This document shows, piece after piece, positions 45,260 to 57,779 of a DNA stretch of 64,000 bases. The translations under genes and the position numbers were made by a program. Origin of the DNA: Scleroderma bovista (taxonomy: Eukaryota > Basidiomycota > Agaricomycetes > Boletales > Sclerodermataceae); contig JAYMGJ010000314.1 in NCBI GenBank assembly GCA_037178675.1, forward strand, positions 147,444-211,443. Reading direction: 5' to 3'. A model generated the notes under the pieces. The model was not told where the DNA came from and did not search any database. It was given only the letters and a program-made list of their open reading frames with translations. Each line of letters begins with the position of its first letter. Within the stretch, counting starts at the first letter, position 1.

Positions 45260-46318
45260 CTGCCTGTGGCCATAGTAGGGGTCAAGCTGCTGCAACCACC
45301 GATGGCAGTTTCTGGTGCAGCGGTGGTAGCAAGCTATGGAAAGAACTAGATGGGGGTAGAAACCACCACTCTCGTCCTCAAGCCTGCCGCAAGTGAAGGA
45401 GGAAAGAAGGGTAGGAATTGTGAGTAATCCGTGATGGCCAACGGGTGCGGTCACCCAGTGAGCGATGGGCGAGAGGTGAGCAAGCTCAGACAGCCGTTGT
45501 CTGGCAGGGGTGATGTCACGCCGTCGTCGACGCTGGTGGTGATCACCAACCATCGTCGCTGGCTGTCGTCATCATGCTGGGGTGCAGTGGTGGTTGTTGC
45601 TGTCGTCTTGGTGGTGAGTGGTGGTGGCCGTGGACCGTGGATGTTCGAGTAATGGTCATGGTCATGTCATAGAATAGGCGTGGTCGACATTAGTAGTGAA
45701 TCATGATTGTAACAGTGGTAAAGACTTACAGGGTGGTAATGGTGAACGCCGCCGCCGCCGGTGGTGCACTGGTGGTTGGCATCGCTGTACTGGTCTGTCC
45801 TGGGGCAGGTCATTGTCATCATCGTGCTGGGAATGGAAGCGCTTGTAGTTATCGTCAGAATTTGAGGAACACAACACACCTGAATGATATGCCGAGCCTT
45901 AAAGACCACCCTTGGCACCACTTTTTGGAGGTTCCCACGGTCTCGAGACCCCGTTTCTTTGCACGAATGAATAGGTCCCTGAGACCCCTTCCCTCCGCGA
46001 TGGTCTCACTCAATTCCCCCGATCCATTATAGTGAGCCTTTTGGCAAGGTCCATCAGAGGGTGACCAGAGGGTGTATGTAATGGTAGATATATACTAAAT
46101 ACAACAAATACAATAAGTATCTAGATGTCACGCTGCAGCTGACCGGAGACTGCCGTCAATCACGGCGGTACTACCGTAGCATTGGTTGTTGTTGACAGAT
46201 CCCGGAACGTGCGGGTCATTATTGTGGTGGTGGATCGCTGTCGTCGTTCAAGCAAATGCAAAAAATAGAACGAGAACGAGATGAAATATGCAGATAAGAA
46301 ACTACTGACATGTGGCCA
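45260..46318. other. No gene seen; microsatellite-rich
   Basis: The stretch contains GTGGTGGTT and GCCGCCGCCG low-complexity tracts and short frames without family signal. It ends at the 3' end of the disrupted gene at 46.3 kb. Confidence 0.45.
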
Positions 46319-47967
46319 TCATCTACAACTTCCGCAACTTCTGAGAACGGGTAACTGGGGGACTGATATCACGGGAGACCGCGGAAGGAGTGGCAGCGCT
46401 CGCAGGGGAGTTGAAATCTTCCTCGTCATCAGAGAGAGCGTGCTTGCCTCCATGTAAGACACGGCCATGCCATTGATGATAACGGGCATGGGCAGTAAAC
46501 TCAACCGCAGCTGCCAATCCCAACTGAATAACACTCTAATCAATGGCAAGTTTAACTTCAGCCTTCTCCAAAGCATGCGTATCAGCACCATGCGGTGTAG
46601 GTGACATATCTTATCTTTGCCCGCTATCCCTAATGTACTGTTCTTGACTAGGGTCTATATCCTACGATTAAAATGAACGATGTCGAGTCAATGATCAAGA
46701 AGGGACTGATGAAAGCGAAACACTCTATTATCGCATTCACGAAGAAGTTGGATCCTGTCGCCTTGTCCTTGTCAATATCGATCTTGTCACTGGTATCACC
46801 CTTGACCCAGACGCGATACTCAACAGACGCGATGTCACACCACTGGTGGCCGGCAACTATAACAAGTTTGAGTGCAAAAATATCTTGGTTGAAATTGGGG
46901 CCTGGTCCAGTGGAGTTGATGTCAGATTGACCGAAACTGAGGAAAGAATTGATATCTCGAGTTTCCTCCTCGCTGGCGAACGCGTGCCAAGCTTCTGACT
47001 CCTCCGCTGGGCCATGGTAGTCTTGACTCTCGCTGACAATGATCACAATGGCCAATACTATCTCAGGGCGGGCAGCAAGCTCCCTCTTGACCTTCTCCCT
47101 CAACACAGCTCTGTCCTGGGAGAAGACACATTCTACAATGGCAAGAATCTGAGAATCCTTGCACCCGAACACCGCCCGCTCCAGAGCCACAACCATAAGG
47201 CTAAGGTCAGGTGTTAAGGTGGACCCATGCGACAATTGCAAGGCAAAGTTTGACTCAAGGGTGGCACGAAGTATCCGCCTGTTAATGGGGAGCTGCAGCA
47301 CCGCAGGGATGATTGCCCACTCGAGATCAGTTAGAGGGAATTCATGCGTTGCTCGTGGCCACTCCACGATGATGACACTTCGTTGAGGACAGTGGGTTAA
47401 CCTGTCGCCATGATCAGCGTTGGAATACAACGATATATTAGTGCTTACTTTGGTTTCCCTGGAAAGAAGGCTGGTGATTCCTCGATGAGATAGGAAAGCG
47501 CTGCAAATTCATCTGTGGTAACTCTGTCAAATGACTGTCAGAATAAATGTCAGTGATCGACATTCTATGGACACAATATACTCACCTTGGTTGACCCATG
47601 TGCGATGTTGCCATCAGCTTCTGGGGATATGAGATACTTGAGGACATTCGTGAATGATTCTTGACAGGTAAACTTTCAAGTCAGACAAAAGCTGATCGCA
47701 CACATACTGGATGTCCAATCAACTTTGGGAGCATAATTGGCTAGTCTCGCAACTACTACTTTGGCGTATCTGTCATTGAGTAGCTGTTCAGCCAGGACTT
47801 CGACTGAAACAGCGTCCGCGATAGATGGAGTTGGGCGAGTGACGACCAGGTCCATAGATGAAGCTGATCCATTGGGAGATGTCGTAGGTGAAGAAACCTG
47901 CCTTGCAATTCGAGTTTTGTGCGAAACAGATAGCTTGGCAGGTCCAGAAGAAACAAAGGACGATTGT

Positions 47968-49332
47968 TAAGGTTGAGCACGGGTTAACCCGTGAGTGAAA
48001 TATGGCACACCGTACCCGTACACACCGCAACCCGCACGGGTACGGGTACGGTGTAACCCGTGCAGACCCGCGGTTTGTCGAAAACCCGCGGTATGAAAAA
48101 AACCCGCGGGTTGTCAATACATGAACGAGGCGAATTGATTAACATTAGCATACAGGACGGCCTTTCTACTTATCATGTAGCCATAACAGAGTCCGTATCA
48201 GCTAATTTTCTCTTCTTTGATTGCTTTACTATGGATACCACGTCTTCGACAACGTGAGATCCATCCTAAGCCATGAACCAAGGCAAAGGAAGGCACGGGT
48301 TGATGATGGAGACAGCCGGTTTCGCGTGAAATGGAGGAGTTGCCTTCCCTGCGAAAATACTCGCTCTACAGCAGTCGAAGTTGCTACAGTTTTTGGAAGG
48401 AGTTAGATTGTATGTATTAGATAGTTCTGCCACATACCGGCACACTGAGGTAGTCAAGAGTCATCCGATACAGAGTGGGGTACGTGTCACGGTTATTTAC
48501 CCACCACTTCAATGGATCGCTAACTTTTTCGACCGGCTGTCGCAGGTAGTCTTCAAGTTCGTCGGATGAACTCAACGGCCCCATGGAGTAGTCACTGAAG
48601 TCGTTAGCATTGACCATTTCCTGGCTAGTGGTCGACGGCTCAGCGGGTGATTGGGTCTTGTAGTGTAGGACATATTCCTCTTGCGTGACGTGTTCCGCAG
48701 CTTCAATCCACTCTTCTTCCCAATTGTGGGCACGGAAGTACTCGAGTTTCAGCCCTGGATGGAGTACTGTGAAAGTGAGTCCCCAGCTTGAGGTTGATGC
48801 CATCAATACTTGGACACGAACCCATGGTAATTCTATACACATCTGATTCGTCAGTTCTCTTCCAATACCTATCCATCTTTTTACGTGCTAATTTCATGGC
48901 TGCGAGAATTGACGGATGAAACTGTTCTGGAGCGCTTTGGATACTCTTCAGGTGGTCATCTAGTTTGTCCATGGCAGGTATAACAGCTGCAATACTTGTT
49001 GCATCACGAGAGAAGAACACTGTTGCTGATTTATAACGCTAAGTAGACATGAGTGGCCCGGTTCAGGTAAATGACATTGCCACAGCGGGGATGCATACCT
49101 GGAGGACAGTAACGAGCTCCTCGATAACAGACCACTCCTCTGCACTTAGGTGGTACTTGCAGCGCAGTCGGTGACCACAACCCCAGGCACGTGTGGCAAC
49201 CCGTAAAAACCCGTAAACCCGCAGTACGGGTACGGTGTGGGCACGGGTTGACCTTGTGACAACCCGTACCCGTACCCGTCGTACCCGTAGACCCGTAACC
49301 CGCGGTGGTAAGCACACCCGTGCTCTACCCTA
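47968..49332. mobile_element. Non-autonomous hAT element, 1365 bp, with perfect 8-bp target duplication
   Basis: The left end is TAAGGTTGAGCACGGGTT at 47968. The right end in reverse is TAGGGTAGAGCACGGGTG from 49332 (15 of 18 match). ACGATTGT flanks both ends exactly (47960-47967 and 49333-49340), the 8-bp duplication diagnostic of hAT. Subterminal regions at both ends (47990-48110 and 49195-49320) are packed with ACCCGTACCCGT/ACCCGCGG repeats in inverted arrangement, probable transposase-binding sites. The interior keeps only the C-terminal part of a transposase gene. Identical target copies suggest a fairly recent insertion. Confidence 0.93.
48417..49175 (-). pseudogene. hAT transposase, C-terminal fragment with dimerisation region
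   Basis: Three exon pieces: KYHLSAEEWSVIEELVTVLQ, intron GTATGC...CTTAG, then VFFSRDATSIAAVIPAMDKL ... MKLARKKMDRYWKRTDESDV|YRITM, intron GTTCGT...CACAG, then VLHPGLKLEYFRAHNWEEEW and the dimerisation signature DELEDYLRQP...SDPLKWWVNNRDTYPTLYRM then TLDYLSVP. These match the hAT C-terminal region. The BED finger and catalytic N-terminal two thirds are absent, so the element cannot transpose itself. Confidence 0.9.
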
Positions 49333-49950
49333 ACGATTGTGCTGACTTTGTCTCAGTCCTAGACTGTGACTGGAGGCCATTCATTGTCTCCGGCAAACCA
49401 TTTGCTAGACGCCGCCTCCAGCCCCATCAGGATTCCGTCACTTCTGGAAACGTGTCTTCAGAATTGGGCATGCGTGAAGGAGTCGACTCGCCACATAGAG
49501 CAGGGCGAGAAATTTTGCTTTCATGGGAAAGCTGAACATGAGGCTTGACAGCGATTGCGCTCTCAAACCCAGATGGAGAAGTTGGCTGTGACTTCAACGG
49601 TAGAATGACATTTGAATGGCTGACGACTCACGCTGTTGGTCATTCATCACTTTGGGCAAACCACACGCCAAGGGCGCATGTTTCACGCCTATTTGAAAGG
49701 GTAGTCCGTTCTTCGGCTGACGTCGATGTGATCCTCGAATCCGTTAGACGAATGTGTAAGTAATGCGTACCAGTCGCGATGTCGTCAAATCGGTGATGGC
49801 TGAGATGGCGTCTGACTACACACATAAGCCGGTTATGTAAGTACCGAAACTATCCGGGATGTTCCGATCTGTCCAAATTTGCAAAGCACAAAGGAATATG
49901 TGTGGTTCGAGACATGAAGCGCAACAAGGATGTATGTAATATATTATAGT

Positions 49951-52501
49951 TCAGTGACGAGGAAGCCGGCGAACATTCCGAGTTGAATCAGTGTCATATC
50001 CTGCCGTAGCCCATGGAGGTAATTTGCGTTTGCGCTGAGAGTCCTGTCGCAGTAAACCATACCCTTCCACATCATTGGCTCCACTCCAATTCGGGACCTC
50101 TTTGACTGTGCTAAAACCCTCTAGTAATATATCCCTGATGGCCTTGTAATTGAGCATATGGTCATCTGCAGATGCCCTCCCAAGTTGTTTGAGGAGATTG
50201 GCGACCATGGCACCAAGAGGCTTGAAGAACTTGGTAAATTCATTAGTTATGATGGTTGGCTGAGATTTCAGCCCTGTTTTGAGGCCACCCAAGCTCACCG
50301 CATCGGCTAAGCTTGCCACTGAAACCCAAGACTTCAAGATCGTCTGATTGACATGCTTGTCCATACGAATGGTGCTTGGACCAGCATATAAGACGCACAT
50401 CCATATAAGAACGTAAATGAGTGATTCAATGTCGTCACTGGGGGAGTGCGTCGTTGCATCGTTGGCATAGCCGAGAAGGATGTTGGCCGACATGAATGGT
50501 ATTGTTCCCTGACCAATTGATAAGTGAGGGGAGACATCTAGATAAGGAGAATACTTACAGTGCGGTCACCAGGAACCACAGGGAGTGTTTGATCAAGACA
50601 AGTCGCGTAATCAAAGTCAATGAGAAGACCACGACGCAAGACGCCAGCTCGGATCAGGTTGCGCCTTTCTTGGTCCCACCGAGCGAGTTTCTGTTCGTGT
50701 GTCTCATTCGCAGGTCCATCGACTCGGGGACTTTCAACATTATCGGATGTTTCACCGTGACCTTTCTGGGTTTCCCCCTCGGGGGCTCGTATCATGATAT
50801 TATTGACACTAATATCACGGTGAAGGACGCGAAATTGCATCACGAGCACCATGTGAGCTGTAAAGTGAGATCAGTAGCAAAGCAAACAAATTACTGTTCC
50901 GACATACTGTCCAGGGTATCGATGAGGACACTGAGTAGTTCACGAATAGATTTGAAATCAGACAGGGGGATGCCAACTGGCTGCATCAGAAGCCGACGGT
51001 GGACTCGAATATCGTTACTAGTGAATGGGAGAGATGAGCGGCGTGCATCAGTCCGATCGTCTGAGCCTCCAATTTGGACAGTCCAGGCAGCAACGAGCTG
51101 GGGGACACCCTGCAACCCCTGGATTTTGCGAAGAGTGTCTGTCTCGCGATCTGTTCGGCTTTTATGTGTCCAGGAGTCCTTAATCACGTAGTCTTCACCA
51201 TTACGACGGACGTGCCAGCAAGACGTGCCTCGACCGTGGATTAGGAAGCTAAAAAATATCTGCCTGACAATACGATATGTCAAGGACTCGACGCGAATGG
51301 TGCCAAGACTTGATGAAAGTCGTTGGTGGATGGGCGAGAAACAAACAAAGGTGGGATCGAACCCGAGGTGTTCAGAGTCACTGAACGCGAGTACGGCCAG
51401 CATGTGCAATAGTACGCGGGGGGATTTATGTATGTTGTAGGGTTGGGAATGCACGACTCCAGAGCGGTCAAACATGTGAAGACGAAATTCTTGATTTGAG
51501 ATCGATAATGCGAATAAGAATCGCCGACCAGGCTGGGATGCAAAAATTGCATACGCCTTGCGCATGACACCATTGCGGATGGTGCGTATGCCATCGGAAA
51601 GTGAATAAGAGCCTGAGGTCAGCTCCATGAACGAGACGACACCTTTCCAAGAGAAGACTGGCTCGGGTCCAAATACACTTTGAAATGGAACTTCCCGCAG
51701 GACTAGATCTGGCTTCCACACCATCGGGCTGTCCTTGATTGGTTTGCGCGAGGTTTCTGAGGACCAAAGACGGTGAGCTGCATTATGCTGGGCCGTCATG
51801 GAACGTGTGGCCATCGTGCGAGTACCTATAGCCTTTGAATCTGAGTCGTTAGTTCTACGGATAAGGGTCGGTACGGTACCTGCAGTTTGTGAAACTGAGT
51901 CGCTGGTCCTACTGGGGATGGGGACAAGGGGTCGTAGAGCCTCTGTGATCCTGTTCAACCAGCTTGCGACATGCTGCTCCTCTGAACCAGCAACGGGTAT
52001 GAAAGTTCCTTCGATCGTTTCTTCCTGCGAGGTCCCGGGAATATGCCTGTTGATGACCTCGCGTCTACCACGCCGAGGTTGCGATGGCTGACTGGATGAA
52101 CGGCCCCGCCGGGACGAGCGTCCTTGCTGATGCTGCGACAAGCCAGCAGAAACCGGTAAAGACCTGAGTAAATTAGGGACTTGGGTTGGCTCCCAGTGAC
52201 CATCTCCATAAAGAACTTCATTATCGAGTTTCAGCGACGTGATCTTCAGTGTCCCCCCTGCTGATGGCAGATGCTTTACGATTGCAAGAGCGATTCGGCT
52301 GCACAGATCTAGAATGTAGTGAGACCGAGCATTTGAGTCCTCGTTTATTGTAGCATCCTCCAACTCCACCAAAAGGTCTTGATTGACATTTTCCACATTG
52401 AAAACTTTCCCTGCTGTGGGGACAGACGTGGTTCTGAGTTTCAGAGGTGTATTTTGTGTTGCCGCATGCTGAGCAGGTATGGGGGGATGAAGGGTATCCA
52501 T
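49951..52501 (-). CDS. FunK1-type fungal protein kinase (second copy)
   Basis: Exons (minus): 52501-50908, 50857-50559 and 50508-49951, with two 50-nt GT-AG introns, 2451 nt, 816 aa. I chose MDTLHPPIPAQ as start because TPLKLRTTSVP then parallels the first kinase; an ATG 72 bases upstream is also in frame. Motifs: LHRDISVNNIMI (~543), LLIDFDYATCLDQ, GTIPFMSANILL and SDDIESLIYVLIWMCV. About 45 charged residues (EGETQKGHGETSDN...KLARWDQERRN) are inserted between the catalytic loop and DFD. The first intron falls just before the catalytic loop, as in the 14-16.6 kb kinase. The N-terminal half has a disordered Arg/Ser-rich linker. The gene appears intact and is sandwiched between the hAT-disrupted gene and a Plavaka relic. 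Confidence 0.85.
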
Positions 52502-52593
52502 GGGTGGCACAAGGGCCCATTGGCGGTCTACAAAATTCCTACGTATATCGAAGATACAAACTTGCGACAACAATACATAGAACTTTGAATGGA

Positions 52594-55500
52594 CTAAAGT
52601 AAGGTCTCAATAGGTGACAGTGCATAGAAGAACTCCTTGTTCCAATATCTGTTGAGCCAAAATTCATTCGATAGCTCGTAAGACGTGTGACGTGTGAGAC
52701 GCGGATTTGCCTCTTTCCCGAAACACGGAATAACATGTGCCGGGGACCGAATGTGGTGCAATGCGATTACTTCTCCAGCTCGGGTACCATCCCTCTTCAT
52801 TGCACGTCTTAAGATATGCAGGCCAGCAGCTCCGTCGGTTGTGTTACATGATGGAGGAGAAAGGGTGTCGTTGAAGCGCTGAACATATGCGAGATACATG
52901 TTACTGTGAAGGAGGCGAAAAATAAGGCGGATTTGTATAACAGTGTGTCCTGAGAGGTAGTGTGAATTTTTGATGAGACATTCCGTTGTAAAGCATACCT
53001 CTGAGACCGTTTGAAGGCCAATCACTTTCAGCTGTCCGACTAATGATAGCAAAGTCATACCGACCGTCGGGGAGTCGTGGTGACAGAGGAGAGGCGACAA
53101 GAGTTTGCGGCGGTTCGAGGGACTCGACTGCCTATCATGATAACTTGGTTGCTGAATTCAAACTTTGCACCAAATTTGCATTTTCTCGATGGTGGGGTTG
53201 CGTACTTCGACGTGTCCCACGAAACAATCAGGGCGGCGAAAGTAGTTGGCGACTGCCAGCCGTAGGTCAGGTAAACCATATGTCTCGGCAGCTTCATCAA
53301 TTGAGATACGTAGCGATGGCTTGACGGCAAGGTGGAATGCAGTTGTAGCGGAAGCAAAAATTCTGGGGGGAGATACGGAGTTGGGGACAGAACCGCTAAT
53401 GATCGCTTTGGCAATCTTGAAGTAATTGACAGGTGAACAAGTAGGTGTGTGATAATAACTGGCACGGGATACATCCGGGTCTGGCTCATGTTCGTCTTCT
53501 TGGTCTTCGTTATCTCCTTCAGATTCTGGTTGTTCAACGGACGCAAGATGGGTAGCAACGTCAAACCGAAAACATTTTTCGGCTCGATCTAGATGTCGGG
53601 CAATCTGCGCATAATACTCCTGGTTGTTTCCTGAACGCACGGACTGCTTGATTTCGGTCACATGCGCATGCTCTGTGACATCCGCTGTCCATTGCATAAT
53701 GGCCCCAGATGAACGAATAGATGATACAACGTGTTGCACAAGTTCAAGCTTCGGGATTTCCCAATGATTGAGAGGCCCGTTGCAGCCTTGTCGTCCACCA
53801 GCAGTGATGATAGCCAATTTATTATCGTGAAATGCACGTAGTGCCACTTCGACTGTGGTCAAGGAGCTATCATCAAAACAATGCATTTGAGCCAGGTACC
53901 GGAAGTCGAGAAGAGCTCTGATAGCTGCCAGAAACTTTGGGGGCACAGCTCCTGCGATCACCCCAACAATATACCTTTGCACAGCGCGGTGATCACGACC
54001 AGTTACTTGCTTCAGATTTGATACACCTTCTTCGAACGAATGGTATCCAACTGGGGTTTGAACGAGAGAAAAACGGTAGTCGATTTCGGCCTGTTGAACA
54101 ACGTTGATACACCACTGTAGATCATGGTCCCAGAATAAGCGGTGAAAGTGATGCAGAACCTCTGGATTGAAAAACTTTGAGGGATTGGAAAGCGGCCAGT
54201 TTCTAAAAAACGGCATGTGCACGCCATTAAGAGAGTAGCGCTTGGGAACCTTGACGAAGCGTTCGAAGTCATGCGATGAAACCTCTGAGCAGGCGCATTC
54301 GATGTCCTCAAGAGTTCTCGCAGCAGTGCACGGGGGGTGGGGGAAAGGGTCTCCGAATTCCTTGTATACCGCAGTCGACACCAGAGATGCGTTAGAGCTA
54401 GTGCCTGCTAGTAAACTCTGCTCAGGCGTATCGGCAATGTAAGCGACGAGAGGAGTGAAACAATAACACAAGTTACCAACAGGATCACTCATCATGATCC
54501 CGATGGTAGCGGCGATCTTGAGGGGCTGTAGCACGAGGTCGAGGCTTTCGTGAACAAGGCGGGCGGACAACAAACTTCGAACACGTGATTTCGGATGGAT
54601 GAAAGAGGCAATGGGTAAAAGTGCGAGGAGGACATGGGCATGTAGCGGATATCAGCGTTGATGTTGGCGAGGCTGAGAAGTAATGGGTGTGCCATCCTAT
54701 TTCTGCTCATCACGGAAATGTTCGTCTTGTCAGAGGATAACACAACCCCGAGGAGAGTTCCGCCATTTGGTATTTGATCCTTTGCAATTTCAGAAGAGAC
54801 AACATTTCTGGAAAACAATTAGCTTACCTGTAAATCCCAGGCATGATTTCCTGTCAACCATTCTTCGTAGATACGGACTGTCCATGCGGACGATGACCAT
54901 ACTTTGCGTGGGACGAATGAAATGTGGGATGCGAAGAATGGGTGACTGAGGAGAGATTGGAGACACTCAACTGGATCGCGATAGTAAAGGACCGCTTTGC
55001 GCTTCGTCGAGACCTCAGTGTTGATTGTGTGTGACTTCCAGCGTGGACCAGATGGTAGCATTTCTGCGCGTAGGCGTAACTCTTTTGCCGATCGAAATGA
55101 TATGGGAAGTTGATTGATCTACGGCATACAAGTTGGCTCCAAAAAAGAAAGAAAGAAAACAGATGTACTTACCAGATGCAGGGATAAAAAATCATCAATA
55201 ATGGCCAGACTTAGACGTGAACGCAGTAGCCATGATGCCAACTGCCAATCCGCCGCCGATGCGAATGGATAATACAAATTTTCTTGTCGGAGGGTTGAAT
55301 ACTGGTCATTCAAAAACCCATCCATAAAGGTCGATCCCCCTGGATAAAGTGAAGGGATGTTGGGGTGAGTATCGACAACCGGGACGGGAACCTGATGAGG
55401 AGGCTCATCGTTTTGACAATTTGGGATATCTCCGAATTCGCCCGGGGTTGTTGCGTCATCAATATCCTCTCCAAGATGCTCGCCAGGCTGGTGTTCCACC

Positions 55501-55704
55501 GGAGGGTGAGTTTCTGTGTCCTTCCGGGCAGCTGGGACCTGGCGATGGAGGCAACGTGGTAGGTCATTCATCCACGAACCGCATGCAGTCGAAGGCTGAT
55601 TCATGTGTTGAAGTACGCGCGTCTCGTTTGCAAACCTCTTGCCGCAGTCAGGACAGAAGGAGATCTTCTGCGCTTGATGAAGCCTCCACTTCACTTTAGG
55701 CATG
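52594..55704 (-). pseudogene. Plavaka-class transposase, frameshifted copy
   Basis: The order matches a full-length protein. It has a C2H2-type finger (FCPDCGKRFANETRVLQHMN, completed by a later Cys), a disordered linker, WQLASWLLRSRLSLAIIDDF, WTVRIYEEWLTGNHAWDLQ|DQIPNGGTLLGVVLSSDKTN, ARLVHESLDLVLQPLKIAAT, FDPFP-type, LNGVHMPFFRNWPLSNPS, LFWDHDLQWCINVV, GRDHRAVQRYIVGVIAGAVP, QWTADVTEHAHVTEIKQSVR and GHTVIQIRLIF. Lesions: a 1-base frameshift near 54640-54646 (INADIR to HAHVLLALLP), a TGA at 53158-53160 where KVR would be expected, and a frameshift near 53124 before ESLEPPQTLVASPL. It belongs to a different subfamily from the 37-41 kb copy. The three lesions make an active enzyme unlikely. Confidence 0.85.
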
Positions 55705-55795
55705 ATGCAGGAATGCAAGAAGCTAGCTTTATTAACTTACCATTTTGGTCTTGACAACATGCATAAGACACAATCCTACTTTTTCATCCATTGTG

Positions 55796-56401
55796 ATGAC
55801 CACCGATATCCCTGATTTTGTGAGTATAACTTTTTGAACTCATGCATTGTATTCATCATAGAGTCCACTGACTTCTATTCCACCTTCCAGGTTGCCCCCA
55901 AGTCGCCTGTGTCGGGATCAATCCTACTGTACAGCTCTTCTTCACCTCTGAACACGATGCGCTCGTCAACTACTCCTGAAACTGTCGTACAAAAGAGAGA
56001 GGAGGAAGATCAGGGCATTGAATGTGCTGCTAACTCACAGGCCAGTATGGCATATGACATCGTGAGTGCCTTCTTTGCATTCTGGACCCCAGTTCTGTAT
56101 TATGTAGCCAGAAGTGCTCGCACCGTCAACGATCCAGTCCCCAGAAAATCAAGTGGAGGCCCATTTTCTTTTAGCAATGGCAGCCAGCAACTGCAAGGTC
56201 CAATACATCCAAAAATCCCTCGCGGACCAAGTTGTTCACCGTGATGCGCTACAGCTTCAATACAGTCGTTTGCAGGTGGAGAAGGCCAGGTCGAAGGTAA
56301 CAGCTGCAGAGTTGCATGTTGGACGAGTACGTATGATTGTGAGACGTAGTGGATATAGTCCTGATTACTACGGAGAACCGCACACCACTTCATTGTTTTG
56401 A
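55796..56401 (+). CDS. Small coiled-coil hypothetical protein, 162 aa
   Basis: Exons 55796-55819, 55891-56061 and 56108-56401, with introns of 71 and 46 nt, in phase. The start MTTDIPDF is a tiny first exon of eight codons. The middle is disordered. The C-terminal half is helical: FLLAMAASNCKVQYIQKSLA then HRDALQLQYSRLQVEKARSK and VTAAELHVGRVRMIVRRSGY, probably a coiled coil. Small proteins of this type recur in mushroom genomes, but I know no function. It is divergent from the Plavaka relic, 92 bp from its start. Confidence 0.6.
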
Positions 56402-56404
56402 GTA

Positions 56405-57775
56405 CATAGCGTACTAACTTGGCACCATTTTTCTACATATATACACGTTGGTTGCAGGTAGTATGGAGTATAGATCAGTTACTACAGTGTCGGACGTGGA
56501 CTATGGAGAAGTCCCGCTGGGTAATTTAGGTCACTTTACTGTTGTTCTACTGTTTGGACGCAATGCTCGCAAAATCGACAAGTCCCGATTATCCCTTACA
56601 GAGCAAACATACGGTGAAGTAATATCCGAATCTGGTTATTCCCCGATACTCATCTCCAGACTGTACACAGTGAATAAGTCGAAATCCCCTGGGGCACCCT
56701 GGACCGTTCACACATAAACCCACTCTTTGCAACCACGATTGACGGCCACCTTGCCAACCGTAACGGTTGCAATGGATGACCCCCACCACTACATCGTAAT
56801 CGCGGTGTGTACTGTGCGTCCAGCAAGTTTCCCCCTCACCGTACCTTTAATCTTTAAAGTAATTTATGACCAGCATTTGACTACGACAGTGTTGACCACC
56901 AACCACCTCAACGTCGACGATGACATGATTTACGGCCACCCTTCTGCAGCCTGCTTCACACCATCGTCGTCGGCAATGCCATGAACCCTCCTCCATTCAG
57001 CTATTGCACATTGACGCCATCAACCACATGCCGACTATCGCCATCTATTGCAACCACCCGACGTCAATACATGCCACACCTTCCCATCCACTTTACACAC
57101 CAACGACCGGAGCCTCTCATCTAGACCATGTCGGACCCCACTGTGCAGCTATTGCACACTGATATCGACAGCCACATTGCGACTATCACTATCGATCGCG
57201 ACCACCAACGTTAACGGACACCACACACCCATCCACCTCACCCATGGCACGTCTCCTGTCCACACCTGCCTCGTGACCACATCTACTGTGTAGATTTTGG
57301 AAGATGTCGCCGCCACCGGCCTCAAATGCCAACCACTGCCCCCTTTATGACTCAACAAAGTTTTCCGTTTATCGGGACAACAACGCATGATGACGGACTT
57401 GGATAGTTGATTATCAGATGTAGAACTACAGTAGCAACAACTGTGTATTTAGAGGAAGTGCATTATATAGTATATATTTAATAACAACTGTGCTTGCTGC
57501 ATTGTGTAGGAAGTTGTGTGACTCTTGGATATTTATTGTGTCATTGCAATGCTGCCTTCTCTGTACATTCTGTGGTTTCTATTGATGTCTGGTGATATAA
57601 TTACTGATTGTGAAGGTTACAGCCTACAGGGATGTGTAGAATTAATGAGTCTGCCCAGACTGTACAGATTTGCACATAGATGTGTGAACTGTGGAACCTG
57701 TAGCCAAAAAGGGCTGTTTTGCTGATGACTGGGTGGTTTAAACTTTCTGAGTGACTTATTATCTGTGAGGCCAGA
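56405..57775. other. No gene seen
   Basis: A 90-codon frame at 56448-56717 has no splice partners or family. 56720-57340 repeats CCACCAACC/CACATTGACG-like text with weak periodicity. Nothing else is supported. Confidence 0.4.
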
Positions 57776-57779
57776 TTGT

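Larger units (their letters stand above)
46323..49643 (-). pseudogene. Orphan gene (possible PD-(D/E)XK-like core) split by a hAT insertion
   Basis: Pieces on the minus strand: MTNS|SQPTSPSGFES... from 49643; the hAT insertion at 47960; then FVSSGPAKLSVSHKTRI ... LANYAPKVDWTS|KSFTNVLKYLISPEADG|SFDRVTTDEFAALSYLIEE|LTHCPQRSVIIVEWPRATHE. Removing the hAT and one target copy restores a continuous frame across the site (...KSAQSSFVSSG), so the insertion is exonic. The core has SHGSTLTPDLSLMV, ILAIVECVFSQDRAVLREKV and IVSES, spaced like the D...E.x.K ligands of PD-(D/E)XK nucleases (inferred). A TGA at 49427-49429 and a TAG at 46536-46538 lie in the continuing frame. The first could be inside a weak 78-nt intron; the second has no clear intron. 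The distal end reads HALSDDEEDFNSP...RSQKLRKL. Confidence 0.65.

Noticed and set aside
44489..45285. Overlapping Pro/Ser-rich minus-strand ORFs
   Set aside because: They arise from the degenerate 44.6-45.3 kb repeat and lack any domain.
49305..49763. Plus-strand ORFs upstream of the hAT insertion
   Set aside because: The minus-strand frame continues across the hAT site after excision, so the minus strand is the coding one.
54808..54827. A 20-nt intron in the second Plavaka gene
   Set aside because: Too short. A 48-nt intron (54827-54780) using the same donor gives WDLQ|DQIPNGG, which fits the family.
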